A stretch of DNA of 64,000 nucleotides. Origin: Demetria terragena DSM 11295 (lineage in GTDB: Bacteria; Actinomycetota; Actinomycetes; Actinomycetales; Dermatophilaceae). The stretch is taken from contig NZ_AQXW01000004.1 of the NCBI RefSeq assembly GCF_000376825.1, forward strand, positions 620,001 to 684,000, written 5' to 3'. The notes below the pieces were generated by a model that saw only the letters and a program-made list of their open reading frames with translations, was not told where the DNA came from and did not search any database. The position numbers and the translations under genes are program-made. Shown here in pieces: positions 8,663 through 17,438 of the stretch (positions are counted from its first letter, which is position 1; the number at the start of each line of letters is the position of its first letter).

Positions 8663-10804
8663 TTATTGTGAGATGCGTTCACGATCCGTCGTGCTGATCG
8701 AATCCAGGATCACGGCATTCTCGAAGGCGTGCTGGCGCCACGCGTCGTATCGGCCACTCGCGCCACCATGCCCGCCATCCATCTCCACCTTGAGCAAAAC
8801 CGGTCGCGTCTGCGGATCACTGGTCACGGTGTCGCGCAACGCCTGGACCCACTTCGCCGGCTCGCCCACGAACACGCGCGTGTCATGCAGGCTGGTGGTC
8901 GCCAAAACGGTGGGATAGGGCACCGGTCGGACGTTCTCATACGGCGAGTAGGCGCGCATGCACGCATAGACATCGGGATCGGCGAGCGGGTTTCCCCACT
9001 CCTCCCACTCGGCGACGGTCAACGGCAACTCGGGCCGCAGGATCGTGTTGAGCGCATCTACGAAGGGCACGGCTGCGTGCACGACTCGGTACAGTTCTGG
9101 CGCCTCGTTAAGCGCCGCACCCATGAGGAGCCCACCGGCTGAACCGCCTTCAGCAGCAAGGCGATCCGGCCCGACCCAACCCTGGTCGATGAGAGCTCGC
9201 GAGCAGTCGACGAAATCGTGGAAGGTGTGTGGCTTCGCCAACAACTTGCCATCGTCGTACCAGCCCCTCCCCAGTTCGCCACCACCGCGAATATGTGCGA
9301 CGGCAAAAACAACACCGCGGTCCAGCAACGACAATCGCGCAGCCGAGAAATAGGGATCCATGGAAATCTCATAGGCGCCATATCCATAGATGAGTCCTGG
9401 ATGAGTTCCATCTGGTGCGATATCCGCACGCCGCACCAGCGACACCGGCACCTGTACGCCATCGCGCGACTCGACCCACAACCGTTCCTCGCGGTACTGC
9501 TCCGGACGGTAGCCCGGCACGTCACGACGGTGCAGCAGTGTCATCTCCCCAGTGCTGACATCGACCTCATAGGTCGACCTCGGGAGCACATAGGACTCGA
9601 GGACCACCCGCAACGAAGTGGCTTCGTATTCCAGGTTCGCGCCCAAGCCGAGGGTGTAGACGTCCGGCTCGACCGCCAACTGCGGACCCAGCGTGTAACC
9701 GTCAGCATTCCGGGCAAGCAACCGGAGGGTGGCCAGGCCGGCATGCCTCATCGAGACGGCGGCGAAGGTCGAGAATGCGCTGACGCCAAGGAGTCGGTCG
9801 CCCTCTTGAGTGGTCAGATCGACCGGCTGCCAGTTGCTTCGTCCCGGGCTCTCTAACGGCGCCCAGGCCAAGTCGAAATCGACGCGATCAGCGTTGTGCA
9901 CCACGAGAATTCGGTCACCGTCGACCTCCACGCCGTAGTCCAGCCCAATGGTGCGTGGCTCAACAATCCACGGCTGCCCTGTCGGGTCATCCAGGTCGAG
10001 CAACCGCACTTCGGTCGTGGTCCGAGATTCGGTGTAGATCTCCAACCAGCGTTCGTCCGCTGACTGATCGATGCCGACATTGAACAGTTCGTCGGGTTCC
10101 GCAAGCACTCGTACGTCGGTGTCTGCCGCTGCGCCCACCGTGTGCCGCCAGACCTCGTGGGCCCGCCATGCCTCATCGCGGCGGGTGTAGAAGATGTGCT
10201 GGCCGTCCCGGCTCCACACCAGTCCGAAGCCCACTCCATGCACCGAGTCATCGAAAACCTCGCCGGAGGCGATATCCCGCACCACCAGGTGATAGCGCTC
10301 ATCGCCACGTTCGTCGAAGAGGAAGGCGATCCGAGACCCTGCCGGGTTCGGCTCAAGGCCACCGAGCTCGAAGAACTCCCGGCCGCCAGCCTCGAGGTTT
10401 CCATCAAGAAGCACCTGCTCGCCCTCGAGCACCGCGCCAGGCTTGGGCTCCGGTCGGGTCCCGGTGTCACGTACCCGGCAGTGCGCGTCGTACTGCGCAC
10501 CAGCCGTCGTACGACTGAAATACCACCACTCGCCCTTGCGCGCCGGAAGGCTGACGTCAGTCTCCTGGATGCGTGCCTTGGTCTCCTCGAAGAGCGTCTG
10601 TGCTAGCGGCTCAAGATGAGCCGTGCGCGCAGCGGTGTACGCGTTCTCCGCACGCAAGTGGTCAAGCACGTCAGGGTCCTGCACACTGTCGCCACCAGCG
10701 GCCGTCAGCCAGTGATAATCGTCCGGAACAGACTCGCCATGGTGGGTTCGCTCGTGGGGTACGCGACGGGCAACGGGCGGGGTGGAATCAGCACGGGAAG
10801 TCAC
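8663..10804 (-). CDS. ptrB: Oligopeptidase B-like S9 prolyl oligopeptidase
   Basis: 713-residue serine peptidase: N-terminal seven-bladed propeller (to ~430) and C-terminal alpha/beta hydrolase. Catalytic triad visible: Ser555 in GGSAGG, Asp in TSLHDTRV and His in MDGGHGG. HIRGGGELGRGWYDDGK is the S9A signature. No signal peptide, so it is cytoplasmic and trims short peptides, usually after basic residues. The GTG start at 10804 lies ten bases after a 33-bp copy of a permease 3' end, suggesting that ptrB once followed the ABC permease directly in an operon now split by plc. Confidence 0.93.
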   Translation of the reverse strand: MTSRADSTPPVARRVPHERTHHGESVPDDYHWLTAAGGDSVQDPDVLDHLRAENAYTAARTAHLEPLAQTLFEETKARIQETDVSLPARKGEWWYFSRTTAGAQYDAHCRVRDTGTRPEPKPGAVLEGEQVLLDGNLEAGGREFFELGGLEPNPAGSRIAFLFDERGDERYHLVVRDIASGEVFDDSVHGVGFGLVWSRDGQHIFYTRRDEAWRAHEVWRHTVGAAADTDVRVLAEPDELFNVGIDQSADERWLEIYTESRTTTEVRLLDLDDPTGQPWIVEPRTIGLDYGVEVDGDRILVVHNADRVDFDLAWAPLESPGRSNWQPVDLTTQEGDRLLGVSAFSTFAAVSMRHAGLATLRLLARNADGYTLGPQLAVEPDVYTLGLGANLEYEATSLRVVLESYVLPRSTYEVDVSTGEMTLLHRRDVPGYRPEQYREERLWVESRDGVQVPVSLVRRADIAPDGTHPGLIYGYGAYEISMDPYFSAARLSLLDRGVVFAVAHIRGGGELGRGWYDDGKLLAKPHTFHDFVDCSRALIDQGWVGPDRLAAEGGSAGGLLMGAALNEAPELYRVVHAAVPFVDALNTILRPELPLTVAEWEEWGNPLADPDVYACMRAYSPYENVRPVPYPTVLATTSLHDTRVFVGEPAKWVQALRDTVTSDPQTRPVLLKVEMDGGHGGASGRYDAWRQHAFENAVILDSISTTDRERISQ

Positions 10805-10814
10805 GCCCTAAACG

Positions 10815-10847
10815 CTATTCGTTGATGCCCGTCTGCTCGACACCGGC
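10815..10847 (-). repeat. 33-bp direct repeat, copy of ABC permease 3' end (outer copy)
   Basis: Identical over 33 bp to 13085-13117, the last ten codons plus stop of the MalG-type permease gene. On the minus strand it would read AGVEQTGINE and stop, but no permease frame continues into it. It lies between plc and ptrB. Together with 13085-13117 it flanks the plc gene as a direct repeat. Confidence 0.95.
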
Positions 10848-10888
10848 GCCCCCGGAACCACCGACGAGGCCACCGGTGGACCTCAAGG

Positions 10889-12997
10889 TCAGGCGGTCAC
10901 CGATCGCCCAGCGCCTTGGATTCGGCCGGAGAAACGCTGCCGAAAACTCGGGTCCTTCGCACAGATGAACTCGATGTCATACCAGCCATCGCGCACCGTC
11001 CACCGCACCACTTCGACACGACCGCGGTGAACTTTGATCGTCCTGGATTTTCGCTGGTAGGCAAGGGAATTCACATCGAATACGACCTTGGAGTCGCGAT
11101 CGTTGCGGATTCGAAATGCCAGCCTGGAACCGGTGACCCGAGGCTCAATCGTGGCCTTCGCGGCCGCACCAGATTCCGCACCGGTGGCTTCGAACCAGAA
11201 CCGATCCGGCCCCTGGACGACCACATCCCAACGACCATCCACGGTAGGCAGCGTGACCTGTTCGCGCTGCCCAGCAGCGACGGTGCAGTGCACCGGTTCG
11301 GGCGCCTCGCCACCGAAGGGATAGATCGCATAGGGAGCGCTGGTCGATCCGTCGTTGCAAATCGTCACGGTGACCTTCCCGGCTTCCGCCTGCACGGTCG
11401 CGGTGCTGGCATACGGCGTGCGCCGGGCCGGCTTGTGGCCCGATTCCTGGTGCGGGATCGATTGCTTTTCCGGAGGATCCGGCTGCCACCGAGTGACCTT
11501 GGCCGGCACCTCCTTCGGCGCTTTCAACGACGGTGGACGGCCCGCACAGGTGAAGTCGAACGCCGAGGTCAGGTCCCCGGCAACCTGCCTTCGCCAGGCC
11601 GAAATATTCGGCTCCTTCACCCCGGTCCATCGCTCCAAGAACTGCAAGGCGGAGGTGTGATCTGCCAATGACGAGTCGACATGTCCACCGACGGTCCATG
11701 GGGACACGACCGTCATGGGCACCCGCGGCCCGAACCCGATCGGTCGTCCGTTGAACCAGTCGTCTCCATTCCCGCTGCTGGGACGTGGGGCCACCGGTGG
11801 CGGTACGTGATCGAAGTATCCGTCATTCTCATCGAAGTTGATGAACATCGCAGTCTTCGACCACGTCCGCTTATCTGAAGCCACGATGTCGAGAAGGTCA
11901 TAAATGAGTCCGGCGCTGCCGACCGGAGTGGAGGCGCCCGGGTGCTCAGATAGAGCAGCGGTCGGCACGACCCACGTCACCTGGGGCAGAGATCCGCCAG
12001 CGATGTCAGCGGCGATCCGGGTCAACAACGTGCCGGGTCGGCTCCGATACATCCCTCGACTGAACAGGCTCTGCTCTCGCGAGGTCAGCGAGGCGCGGCC
12101 CTGTTCTAACTGCCGCAACAAGCGGTCCTGTTCGGCCGTTGACTTGCCTGATAGCGACTCATAGAACTCTTCCGTTGTCCGGAAAGGTCCATCAACTGCC
12201 TTCAGGACCTTGGCCCCAATGGCCTTGAAGGTTGCGAAGTACTCCACCGCGTTGTCGGTGAAGTTGTCCCACTCCTGATAGATCTGCCAGGACACTCCAG
12301 CGGTCTCAAGTCGCTCCGGATAGCAGGTCCAGTCATAGCCGGGATGGTCTTTGTTGTACGCGGCATTGGTCACCGCCCGCTTACCGTCTGCTTCCTGGCC
12401 GGTGGTCCCGGAGAAGAAGTAGTTGCGATTTGGGTTGGTCGACCCATAGACCGAGCAGTGATAGGCATCCAGGATCGTGAAGGTGTCTGCGAGTTCGTAC
12501 TGCAACCCGATGTCCTGACGGTCGTAGAACGTCATGGAGCCCTTGCCCTTGTGAGGGACCCAGGCGTCCCACCATCCACGAGACCAGGCATCAGTGGCGT
12601 CCGTGAACCCGTGCGGGAGGTCGCTGAGATACTGAATGTCGGTCGCTGGTCGACCAGCCGCCTTCGCAGCCGCGCGCAGCGAAAATGGCAGCACGTCACC
12701 GCTTTGACCGGCCTGGCGCAGCACCGAGTCACCAGCCCGTCGACGTAGCGGGTTGCGATCGCCATAGCCGCGCACCCCTCGCAGCGTCCCGTAGTAATGG
12801 TCAAACGAACGGTTTTCCTGCATCAGCAGGATCACGTTCTCGATGGCGTCCAGCCCGCCCGCACGCATCGGAGTCGCCATCGCGCGGTGCACCGACGGCG
12901 GGAGAAACGACCCGAGTGCGGCAGTTCCGGCGGCCGCACCAGCGGTCTTGAACACCTGGCGGCGGGTAGCGCCTTCAGGAGAATCGTGTGAGGTCAT
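10889..12997 (-). CDS. Tat-exported phosphocholine-type phospholipase C
   Basis: 702 residues. The N-terminus carries a twin-arginine signal (TRRQVFKTAGAAAG), so the folded enzyme is exported. The catalytic phosphoesterase domain shows IENVILLMQENRSFDHYYGT, the NRNYFFSGT region, MFINFDENDGYFDHVPPP and a LADHTSALQFLERW segment, as in bacterial acid-phosphatase/PLC-family enzymes. Two C-terminal beta domains (about 510-700, DUF756-type repeats) complete the usual architecture. It cleaves phosphatidylcholine or sphingomyelin head groups outside the cell. The gene is flanked by 33-bp direct repeats and interrupts the ABC permease-ptrB order. Confidence 0.92.
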   Translation of the reverse strand: MTSHDSPEGATRRQVFKTAGAAAGTAALGSFLPPSVHRAMATPMRAGGLDAIENVILLMQENRSFDHYYGTLRGVRGYGDRNPLRRRAGDSVLRQAGQSGDVLPFSLRAAAKAAGRPATDIQYLSDLPHGFTDATDAWSRGWWDAWVPHKGKGSMTFYDRQDIGLQYELADTFTILDAYHCSVYGSTNPNRNYFFSGTTGQEADGKRAVTNAAYNKDHPGYDWTCYPERLETAGVSWQIYQEWDNFTDNAVEYFATFKAIGAKVLKAVDGPFRTTEEFYESLSGKSTAEQDRLLRQLEQGRASLTSREQSLFSRGMYRSRPGTLLTRIAADIAGGSLPQVTWVVPTAALSEHPGASTPVGSAGLIYDLLDIVASDKRTWSKTAMFINFDENDGYFDHVPPPVAPRPSSGNGDDWFNGRPIGFGPRVPMTVVSPWTVGGHVDSSLADHTSALQFLERWTGVKEPNISAWRRQVAGDLTSAFDFTCAGRPPSLKAPKEVPAKVTRWQPDPPEKQSIPHQESGHKPARRTPYASTATVQAEAGKVTVTICNDGSTSAPYAIYPFGGEAPEPVHCTVAAGQREQVTLPTVDGRWDVVVQGPDRFWFEATGAESGAAAKATIEPRVTGSRLAFRIRNDRDSKVVFDVNSLAYQRKSRTIKVHRGRVEVVRWTVRDGWYDIEFICAKDPSFRQRFSGRIQGAGRSVTA

Positions 12998-13065
12998 GGC
13001 TACATGTCAGCCTGCGCAAGCAAACAAAGCATGTCTGTCAGGCTACTGCTCCGCCGACACCGGAC

Positions 13066-13093
13066 CACGACTATTCGTTCACGACTATTCGTT
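13066..13093. repeat. 14-bp tandem duplication at permease 3' end
   Basis: CACGACTATTCGTT occurs twice head to tail (13066-13079 and 13080-13093). The inner copy covers the last codons and stop of the permease gene; the outer copy lies in the plc upstream region. It is a second, smaller duplication at the same gene terminus that is copied at 10815. Confidence 0.9.
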
Positions 13094-13117
13094 GATGCCC
13101 GTCTGCTCGACACCGGC
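13085..13117 (-). repeat. 33-bp direct repeat at ABC permease 3' end (in-gene copy)
   Basis: Last 33 bases of the MalG-type permease gene including the TAG stop; identical to 10815-10847 on the other side of plc. A 33-base exact match 2.27 kb apart is far beyond chance. Confidence 0.95.
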
Positions 13118-13930
13118 CACGATCCAACGCTGCAAAAAGAGGAACATCAGCAGCAGGGGAATCATCGACACCAGCGCAGCCATGAACATGCCATGCAGGT
13201 TGACCGATTGAGCGGTGACATAGGTCGACAGAGAAATCTGAACCGTCCACGAAGACTGGTCTTGACCGATGACCAGGGGCCACAAGAAGGCGTTCCAGGA
13301 ACCAATGAAGGTGATCGTCGCGACGGCCGCAGCGAAGCCCCACGAGTTGGGAACCACGATGCGCCAGAACGTCTTCCACGGCCCGGCACCATCGATCTGG
13401 GCCGCCTCTTCAAGAGATTTCGGGAAGCCCAGGAAGTACTGCCGAAACAGGAAGGTCGCGAGCGCCTGAAACAGCCCGGGGATGATGAGACCGCGGAGGG
13501 TCGACACCCATCCCAACGTGGAGACCATGACAAAGGTCGGCACGAAGGTCACCGCTGCCGGGATCAGCAGGGTGGCCAACACGGTGTAGAAGACGGCGTT
13601 GGCATAACGCACGGGCGAGCGCGCCAGGCCATAGCCAGCCATGGCGGACACCAGCACGACACCGACGGTTTGGGTGACCGCGATGGCCATGGAGTTGACC
13701 ATGCTGCGTGCCAACGGCACGGACTCGCTGGAGAAGACCTCGCTGAGGTTTCCCCACTGCGGTACGGCAGGGAACCAGTTCCACCCGTCGACCGCTGTAA
13801 TCTCCTGCTCCGTGGAGAGCGCGTTGCGCACCAGAAGGTAGAACGGGATCAGGAAGATCAGGGTGAGCAGCGTCAGGATCACATAGCGCCCAATCGCGCC
13901 GCGCCGTTGACCGACGGTCAAGGTCGACAT
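13085..13930 (-). CDS. Carbohydrate ABC transporter permease, MalG type
   Basis: 281-residue inner-membrane permease with six predicted helices. The EAA loop that docks the ATPase reads EEAAQIDGAGPWKTFWRIVV. The C-terminal QRWIVAGVEQTG is typical of MalG-type partners. It starts one base inside the upstream permease gene (TGATG). Forms the channel with the MalF-type protein for a sugar delivered by the lipoprotein at 14.9 kb. No ATPase gene is linked; such CUT1 systems in actinobacteria usually share an MsiK-type ATPase. Confidence 0.95.
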   Translation of the reverse strand: MSTLTVGQRRGAIGRYVILTLLTLIFLIPFYLLVRNALSTEQEITAVDGWNWFPAVPQWGNLSEVFSSESVPLARSMVNSMAIAVTQTVGVVLVSAMAGYGLARSPVRYANAVFYTVLATLLIPAAVTFVPTFVMVSTLGWVSTLRGLIIPGLFQALATFLFRQYFLGFPKSLEEAAQIDGAGPWKTFWRIVVPNSWGFAAAVATITFIGSWNAFLWPLVIGQDQSSWTVQISLSTYVTAQSVNLHGMFMAALVSMIPLLLMFLFLQRWIVAGVEQTGINE

Positions 13931-14883
13931 CAGTCATCGCCCCGCTTTCCGATCCCGGTGAGCTTGCCTTGGGCGAGCGCGAACAGTGCGATGATCAGCG
14001 TCAGGATCACGGCTCCTGCGCTGCCGTTGCCGAAGTCCTGACCATCTCCGAGCGCGGTGTAGTAGAGGTACACCAACGGCGGGCGCGCGTATGGCGGATA
14101 TCCCCCGGTCGTCGACATGAGGTTGTAGAACTCATCGAACGCTTGGAATGCGTTCACCAACAGCAGGAGAAGCACGGCCGTCGAGGTCGCCTTCAACTGG
14201 GGCACGGTGATGTAGCGGAAGGCTTTCCACCCGACCGCCCCATCGAGGGCTGCTGCTTCGAAGAGCGCGGTCGGAATCCGTTGCAGCGCAGCGAGAAACA
14301 GCACCATGAAGAAGCCGATCTGCAGCCAGAGCCTGGCCGTGACAATGACCAACCAGTACCACGGCGGGTCGACCACAGACAGCCATGCCACCGGGTCCAC
14401 ACCGAAGATGCTGAGCCCGCTGTTGGCCGCCCCCGAGCTGACGCCGGAGAACAACGAGCCGCGCCAGATCAACGCAGCGACCACGTACGAGCACGCGGTC
14501 GGAAGGAAGAAGACCGATCGAAAGAAACTCTTTCCGCGCCGCACGCTGTGAATCAGGACGGCAAGGCCGAGAGACATCGCGAAGGTCGTCGGCACGATGA
14601 ACGCGGCGAACACCACGAAGGTGCCCAGGCTCGACCGGAATGCCGGGTCTCCCAGCATCGTCGCGTAGTTGCGTAGCCCGACGAACTCGGTGGGCGTCAC
14701 CGTGTTCCGCGCCTCAAAGAAGCTCAGATAGACGCTCCACAGAATGGGGACGATGACGAACGCCACCAACCCCACAAAGAATGGCCCTACAAAGATCCAG
14801 AACCATAGGTGCGGACTCTGCCGCCATCCGCGCTTGGCAGCCTGTGGTGCCGCCGGGCGGGCGGTCTCAGTCGTGGCAGTCAT
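13930..14883 (-). CDS. Carbohydrate ABC transporter permease, MalF type
   Basis: 317 residues, six helices after a short cytoplasmic N-terminus (ETARPAAPQAAKRGWRQSPH). EAA loop: FEAAALDGAVGWKAFRYITV, matching the ATPase-docking loop of CUT1 permeases. Overlaps the MalG-type gene by one base and follows the binding-protein gene by ten bases, so the three are one operon. Helices around LVAFVIVPILWSVYLSFFEA and TTFAMSLGLAVLIHSV are characteristic. Substrate unknown. Confidence 0.95.
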   Translation of the reverse strand: MTATTETARPAAPQAAKRGWRQSPHLWFWIFVGPFFVGLVAFVIVPILWSVYLSFFEARNTVTPTEFVGLRNYATMLGDPAFRSSLGTFVVFAAFIVPTTFAMSLGLAVLIHSVRRGKSFFRSVFFLPTACSYVVAALIWRGSLFSGVSSGAANSGLSIFGVDPVAWLSVVDPPWYWLVIVTARLWLQIGFFMVLFLAALQRIPTALFEAAALDGAVGWKAFRYITVPQLKATSTAVLLLLLVNAFQAFDEFYNLMSTTGGYPPYARPPLVYLYYTALGDGQDFGNGSAGAVILTLIIALFALAQGKLTGIGKRGDD

Positions 14884-14893
14884 TGAGCCGGGG

Positions 14894-16165
14894 TCAGGCG
14901 ATGCGCTTCAGGTCCCGGGTCACGATCTTGGCGACCGCGTCGAGTTCCTTCTTGGGGTTTGCGCCGTTGCGGATGATCTTGTCCACCGCGTCGCCGTATG
15001 CCGAGGACGACGTCGAGGCCCACAGCAGCGGAGTCTGCGGGTGGCCATAGTCCTGGACAAAGCGGGCGGCATCCTTCGCCGGTCCCTTGGAGAGACGGTC
15101 GGCCTTTGACACCAAGCTCTCCCGCGCGGGAATGTGCAGGCCGTACTTCGTCGCCCACTCCAACTGCTTGTCGGTCTGATCGACCCACAACCACTTCACG
15201 AAATCCTTGGCTGCTTCCTTCGATTTCGCCTTGGCGCTGACCGCTGCGGCATAGGCACCAACGGGCACGGACTGCTCGCCGCCGGAGCCACCGCTGGGGA
15301 ACGGCACGACACCGAAGTCATCGCCGAGTTCCTTCTCTAGTGTGGGCAGCGTCCAGAGCCCAGTCCACTGCATCGCGGTGAGACCCTGAATGATCGCGGC
15401 GGGTTCGGACCAGTCGCTTGGCGATCCGAGCAGCAGGTTGCCACTCTTGAACAGGGTGGCGAACTTGCTCAACGCATCTGCGACATCATCGTTGGCGAAG
15501 TCGGGCTTGCCGTCCCTGATGTGCTCATGGCCCGTGGCCCACAGCACCGGACCGCTGACATTGCCCGCTCCACCGTCATTACCTAGGAACAGTCCTTTGA
15601 CGTTCCCGGTGGTGAGCTTGCCTGCCGCAGTAACCAATTCATCGATGGTCTTTGGCGGTGTCACTCCCGCTTTCTTCAGCATGCTCTTGCGGTAGACGAG
15701 CAGTTGCATGTCGGCCACCTGAGGTATGGCGTACAGCTTCCCCTTGTATGTCATCCGCTCCAGGAGCGCTGGCGTGAAGTCTGACTTTGCATCCCCGAGG
15801 AGGTCAGACAGGTCAAGCACCTGCTTCCCGGTGATCATGTCGATTGTGGGGCCGTTGCCGTACTCGAAGATGTCGGGCCCTGTCGTGGTGAGGAGGGCGG
15901 ACGCTGCCTTCTTGTCGTAGTCGCCGGGGATCCACGAGACCTTGACGTTGGCCTTGGAGTAATCCTCTGCGAACTTCTTCACGGCATCTTCGGTGCCGTC
16001 CTCGCCGTACTGGTGGTACCACTGCTTCACACGCGGGCCGCCACCGGAGTCGGAATCGGAGTCGCGGCCAGAGTTTCCTCCGCACGCCGCGAGCGCCGCG
16101 GTGGTCAACGCCGCACCCGTCAGGCTCAATGCGGTACGGCGGCTGGTGTGCAATGGCGCGACCAT
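14894..16165 (-). CDS. Sugar ABC transporter solute-binding lipoprotein
   Basis: 423 residues. The signal peptide has an RR pair (TSRRTALSLTGAA) and a lipobox ending ALAAC-G, so it is a membrane-anchored lipoprotein. The mature protein has the extracellular solute-binding family 1 fold (AEDYSKANVKVSWIPGDY, GKLYAIPQVADMQLLVYRK, GLTAMQWTGLWTLP). First gene of the operon; GAGGAGA precedes the ATG. A 15-bp palindrome 37-51 bases upstream of the start overlaps a possible -10 box and may be an operator. Confidence 0.95.
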   Translation of the reverse strand: MVAPLHTSRRTALSLTGAALTTAALAACGGNSGRDSDSDSGGGPRVKQWYHQYGEDGTEDAVKKFAEDYSKANVKVSWIPGDYDKKAASALLTTTGPDIFEYGNGPTIDMITGKQVLDLSDLLGDAKSDFTPALLERMTYKGKLYAIPQVADMQLLVYRKSMLKKAGVTPPKTIDELVTAAGKLTTGNVKGLFLGNDGGAGNVSGPVLWATGHEHIRDGKPDFANDDVADALSKFATLFKSGNLLLGSPSDWSEPAAIIQGLTAMQWTGLWTLPTLEKELGDDFGVVPFPSGGSGGEQSVPVGAYAAAVSAKAKSKEAAKDFVKWLWVDQTDKQLEWATKYGLHIPARESLVSKADRLSKGPAKDAARFVQDYGHPQTPLLWASTSSSAYGDAVDKIIRNGANPKKELDAVAKIVTRDLKRIA

Positions 16166-16201
16166 GGCGCGTTCTCCTCGAGGTGGCAGTGGATGCGGTC
16201 A

Positions 16202-16216
16202 ACTAGGGAGCCTAGT
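16202..16216. promoter_or_regulatory. 15-bp palindrome upstream of sugar ABC operon
   Basis: ACTAGG-GAG-CCTAGT, perfect 6-bp arms around a 3-bp centre. On the minus strand TAGGCT inside it resembles a -10 box. The placement suits a local repressor controlling the importer; no regulator gene is linked. Confidence 0.4.
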
Positions 16217-16299
16217 CACGACTCACCCCGCGAAGAAGGACGTTCGCGGACGATGAGACAGCATGTGTTCCATACCGCGATTTTCGGAGGTTCTGACTC

Positions 16300-17319
16300 A
16301 TGGCCATGCGCGTCATCACCCTTGGCACGGCGGGTGGCCCTCGGTGGTGGCCGCCGGTCCTCTCTGACTCACGGTGGGGAATTTCCACTGCCGTCGAAGT
16401 CGATGGGCGCGTCTATCTCGTCGACGTTGGCCACGGCGCAGGGCGGCAATTCACGCGAGCAGGTCTAGAGATGTCCGACCTCGGCGCGGTCTTTCTGACG
16501 CATTTGCACTCCGACCACACCACCGATCTGGCCAATCTTGCGCTGTTTGGCCTGTTCACCATGTCGGCGACGTCGAAACCGGTTCCGATCATTGGCCCTG
16601 GAGACCGGGGCGCGCTGCCCCCAGTCTCCCCGCTGGCAACGGTCCCTCCGGATCCCGTTGCGCCGCATCGACCCACGCCGGGGACGGCGGACCTCTTCCG
16701 CCTCTTGATGGAAGCGCACGCCACCGACCTCAATGACCGAGTCCTCGACGCACTGCGTCCCAACCCGCAGCACCTCTTCGCGGCCCAGGACATCGTGATC
16801 CCACCCGAGGTTGGATTCGACGCCAACGCATGCCCTACGCCCGCCATGCAGCCGTTCACAGTCTTCGAGGATGACCGGATTCGGGTGGACGCGACCCTGG
16901 TGGAGCATCCGCCGATCGCTCCCGCCTATGGCTTTCGCCTTACGAGTGAGCACGGCTCGGTCGCGATCTCCGGGGACACCACGCGTACCGACAACATGGT
17001 GCGCCTCGCCCAGGACGTCGATCTACTGCTGCACGAAGCCATCAGTTTTGAGTGGGTGGAGGGTTTGTATGCCGACCGCACCGATGCCACCTCCCGCGCC
17101 TCGGTGAGCCATCACCGGCGGTCGCATACGAGTGTCACGGACGCTGTTGCCGTGGCCGAACAGGCGGGCGCTGGCTCCCTAGCCTTGCACCACCTGGTTC
17201 CGGGTAACCGTGATACCGACCTGTGGCGCGCCGCGACGGCAGGCGCATCACTCCCTGTCCTTATCCCCGATGATCTGGACGTTCTACCGATCGGACGTAC
17301 GCCGCCGGTGACTTGTTGA
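16300..17319 (+). CDS. MBL-fold metallo-hydrolase (RNase Z/arylsulfatase-like group)
   Basis: 339 residues. The metal-binding motif is THLHSDHT (HxHxDH), followed by VAISGDTTRT (bridging Asp) and LALHHLVPG (late His), as in RNase Z-like small-molecule hydrolases. The central insertion (residues ~105-165) is Pro-rich and less conserved. Start ATG follows CGGAGG at nine bases. Cytoplasmic, no signal peptide. Substrate not predictable; members of this group include ring-opening lactonases and sulfatases. Its stop lies one base before a stray copy of the dnaE1 3' end. Confidence 0.85.
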   Translation: MAMRVITLGTAGGPRWWPPVLSDSRWGISTAVEVDGRVYLVDVGHGAGRQFTRAGLEMSDLGAVFLTHLHSDHTTDLANLALFGLFTMSATSKPVPIIGPGDRGALPPVSPLATVPPDPVAPHRPTPGTADLFRLLMEAHATDLNDRVLDALRPNPQHLFAAQDIVIPPEVGFDANACPTPAMQPFTVFEDDRIRVDATLVEHPPIAPAYGFRLTSEHGSVAISGDTTRTDNMVRLAQDVDLLLHEAISFEWVEGLYADRTDATSRASVSHHRRSHTSVTDAVAVAEQAGAGSLALHHLVPGNRDTDLWRAATAGASLPVLIPDDLDVLPIGRTPPVTC

Positions 17320-17320
17320 C

Positions 17321-17348
17321 ACCCACCAAGCAGGTCGGCCCGAGCAGC
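17321..17348 (-). repeat. 28-bp copy of dnaE1 3' end (outer copy)
   Basis: 27 of 28 bases match 18216-18243 inside the last codons of dnaE1. The single difference falls on a wobble position (both codons Gly). It lies just after the metallo-hydrolase gene. With the in-gene copy it flanks the SDR gene as a direct repeat. Confidence 0.92.
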
Positions 17349-17438
17349 ACTCAGGCTCAAGCGCGAGGTCGACGGCAGAATTTCTGTCTATGCGCTGCAC
17401 AAAGTACGGCTGCTGACCCAGCGTGGCAGGCTTTCAGC

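Noticed and set aside
10815-13117. Conventional composite transposon or prophage around plc
   Set aside because: No transposase, integrase, terminal inverted repeats or phage genes; only one cargo gene lies between the direct repeats.
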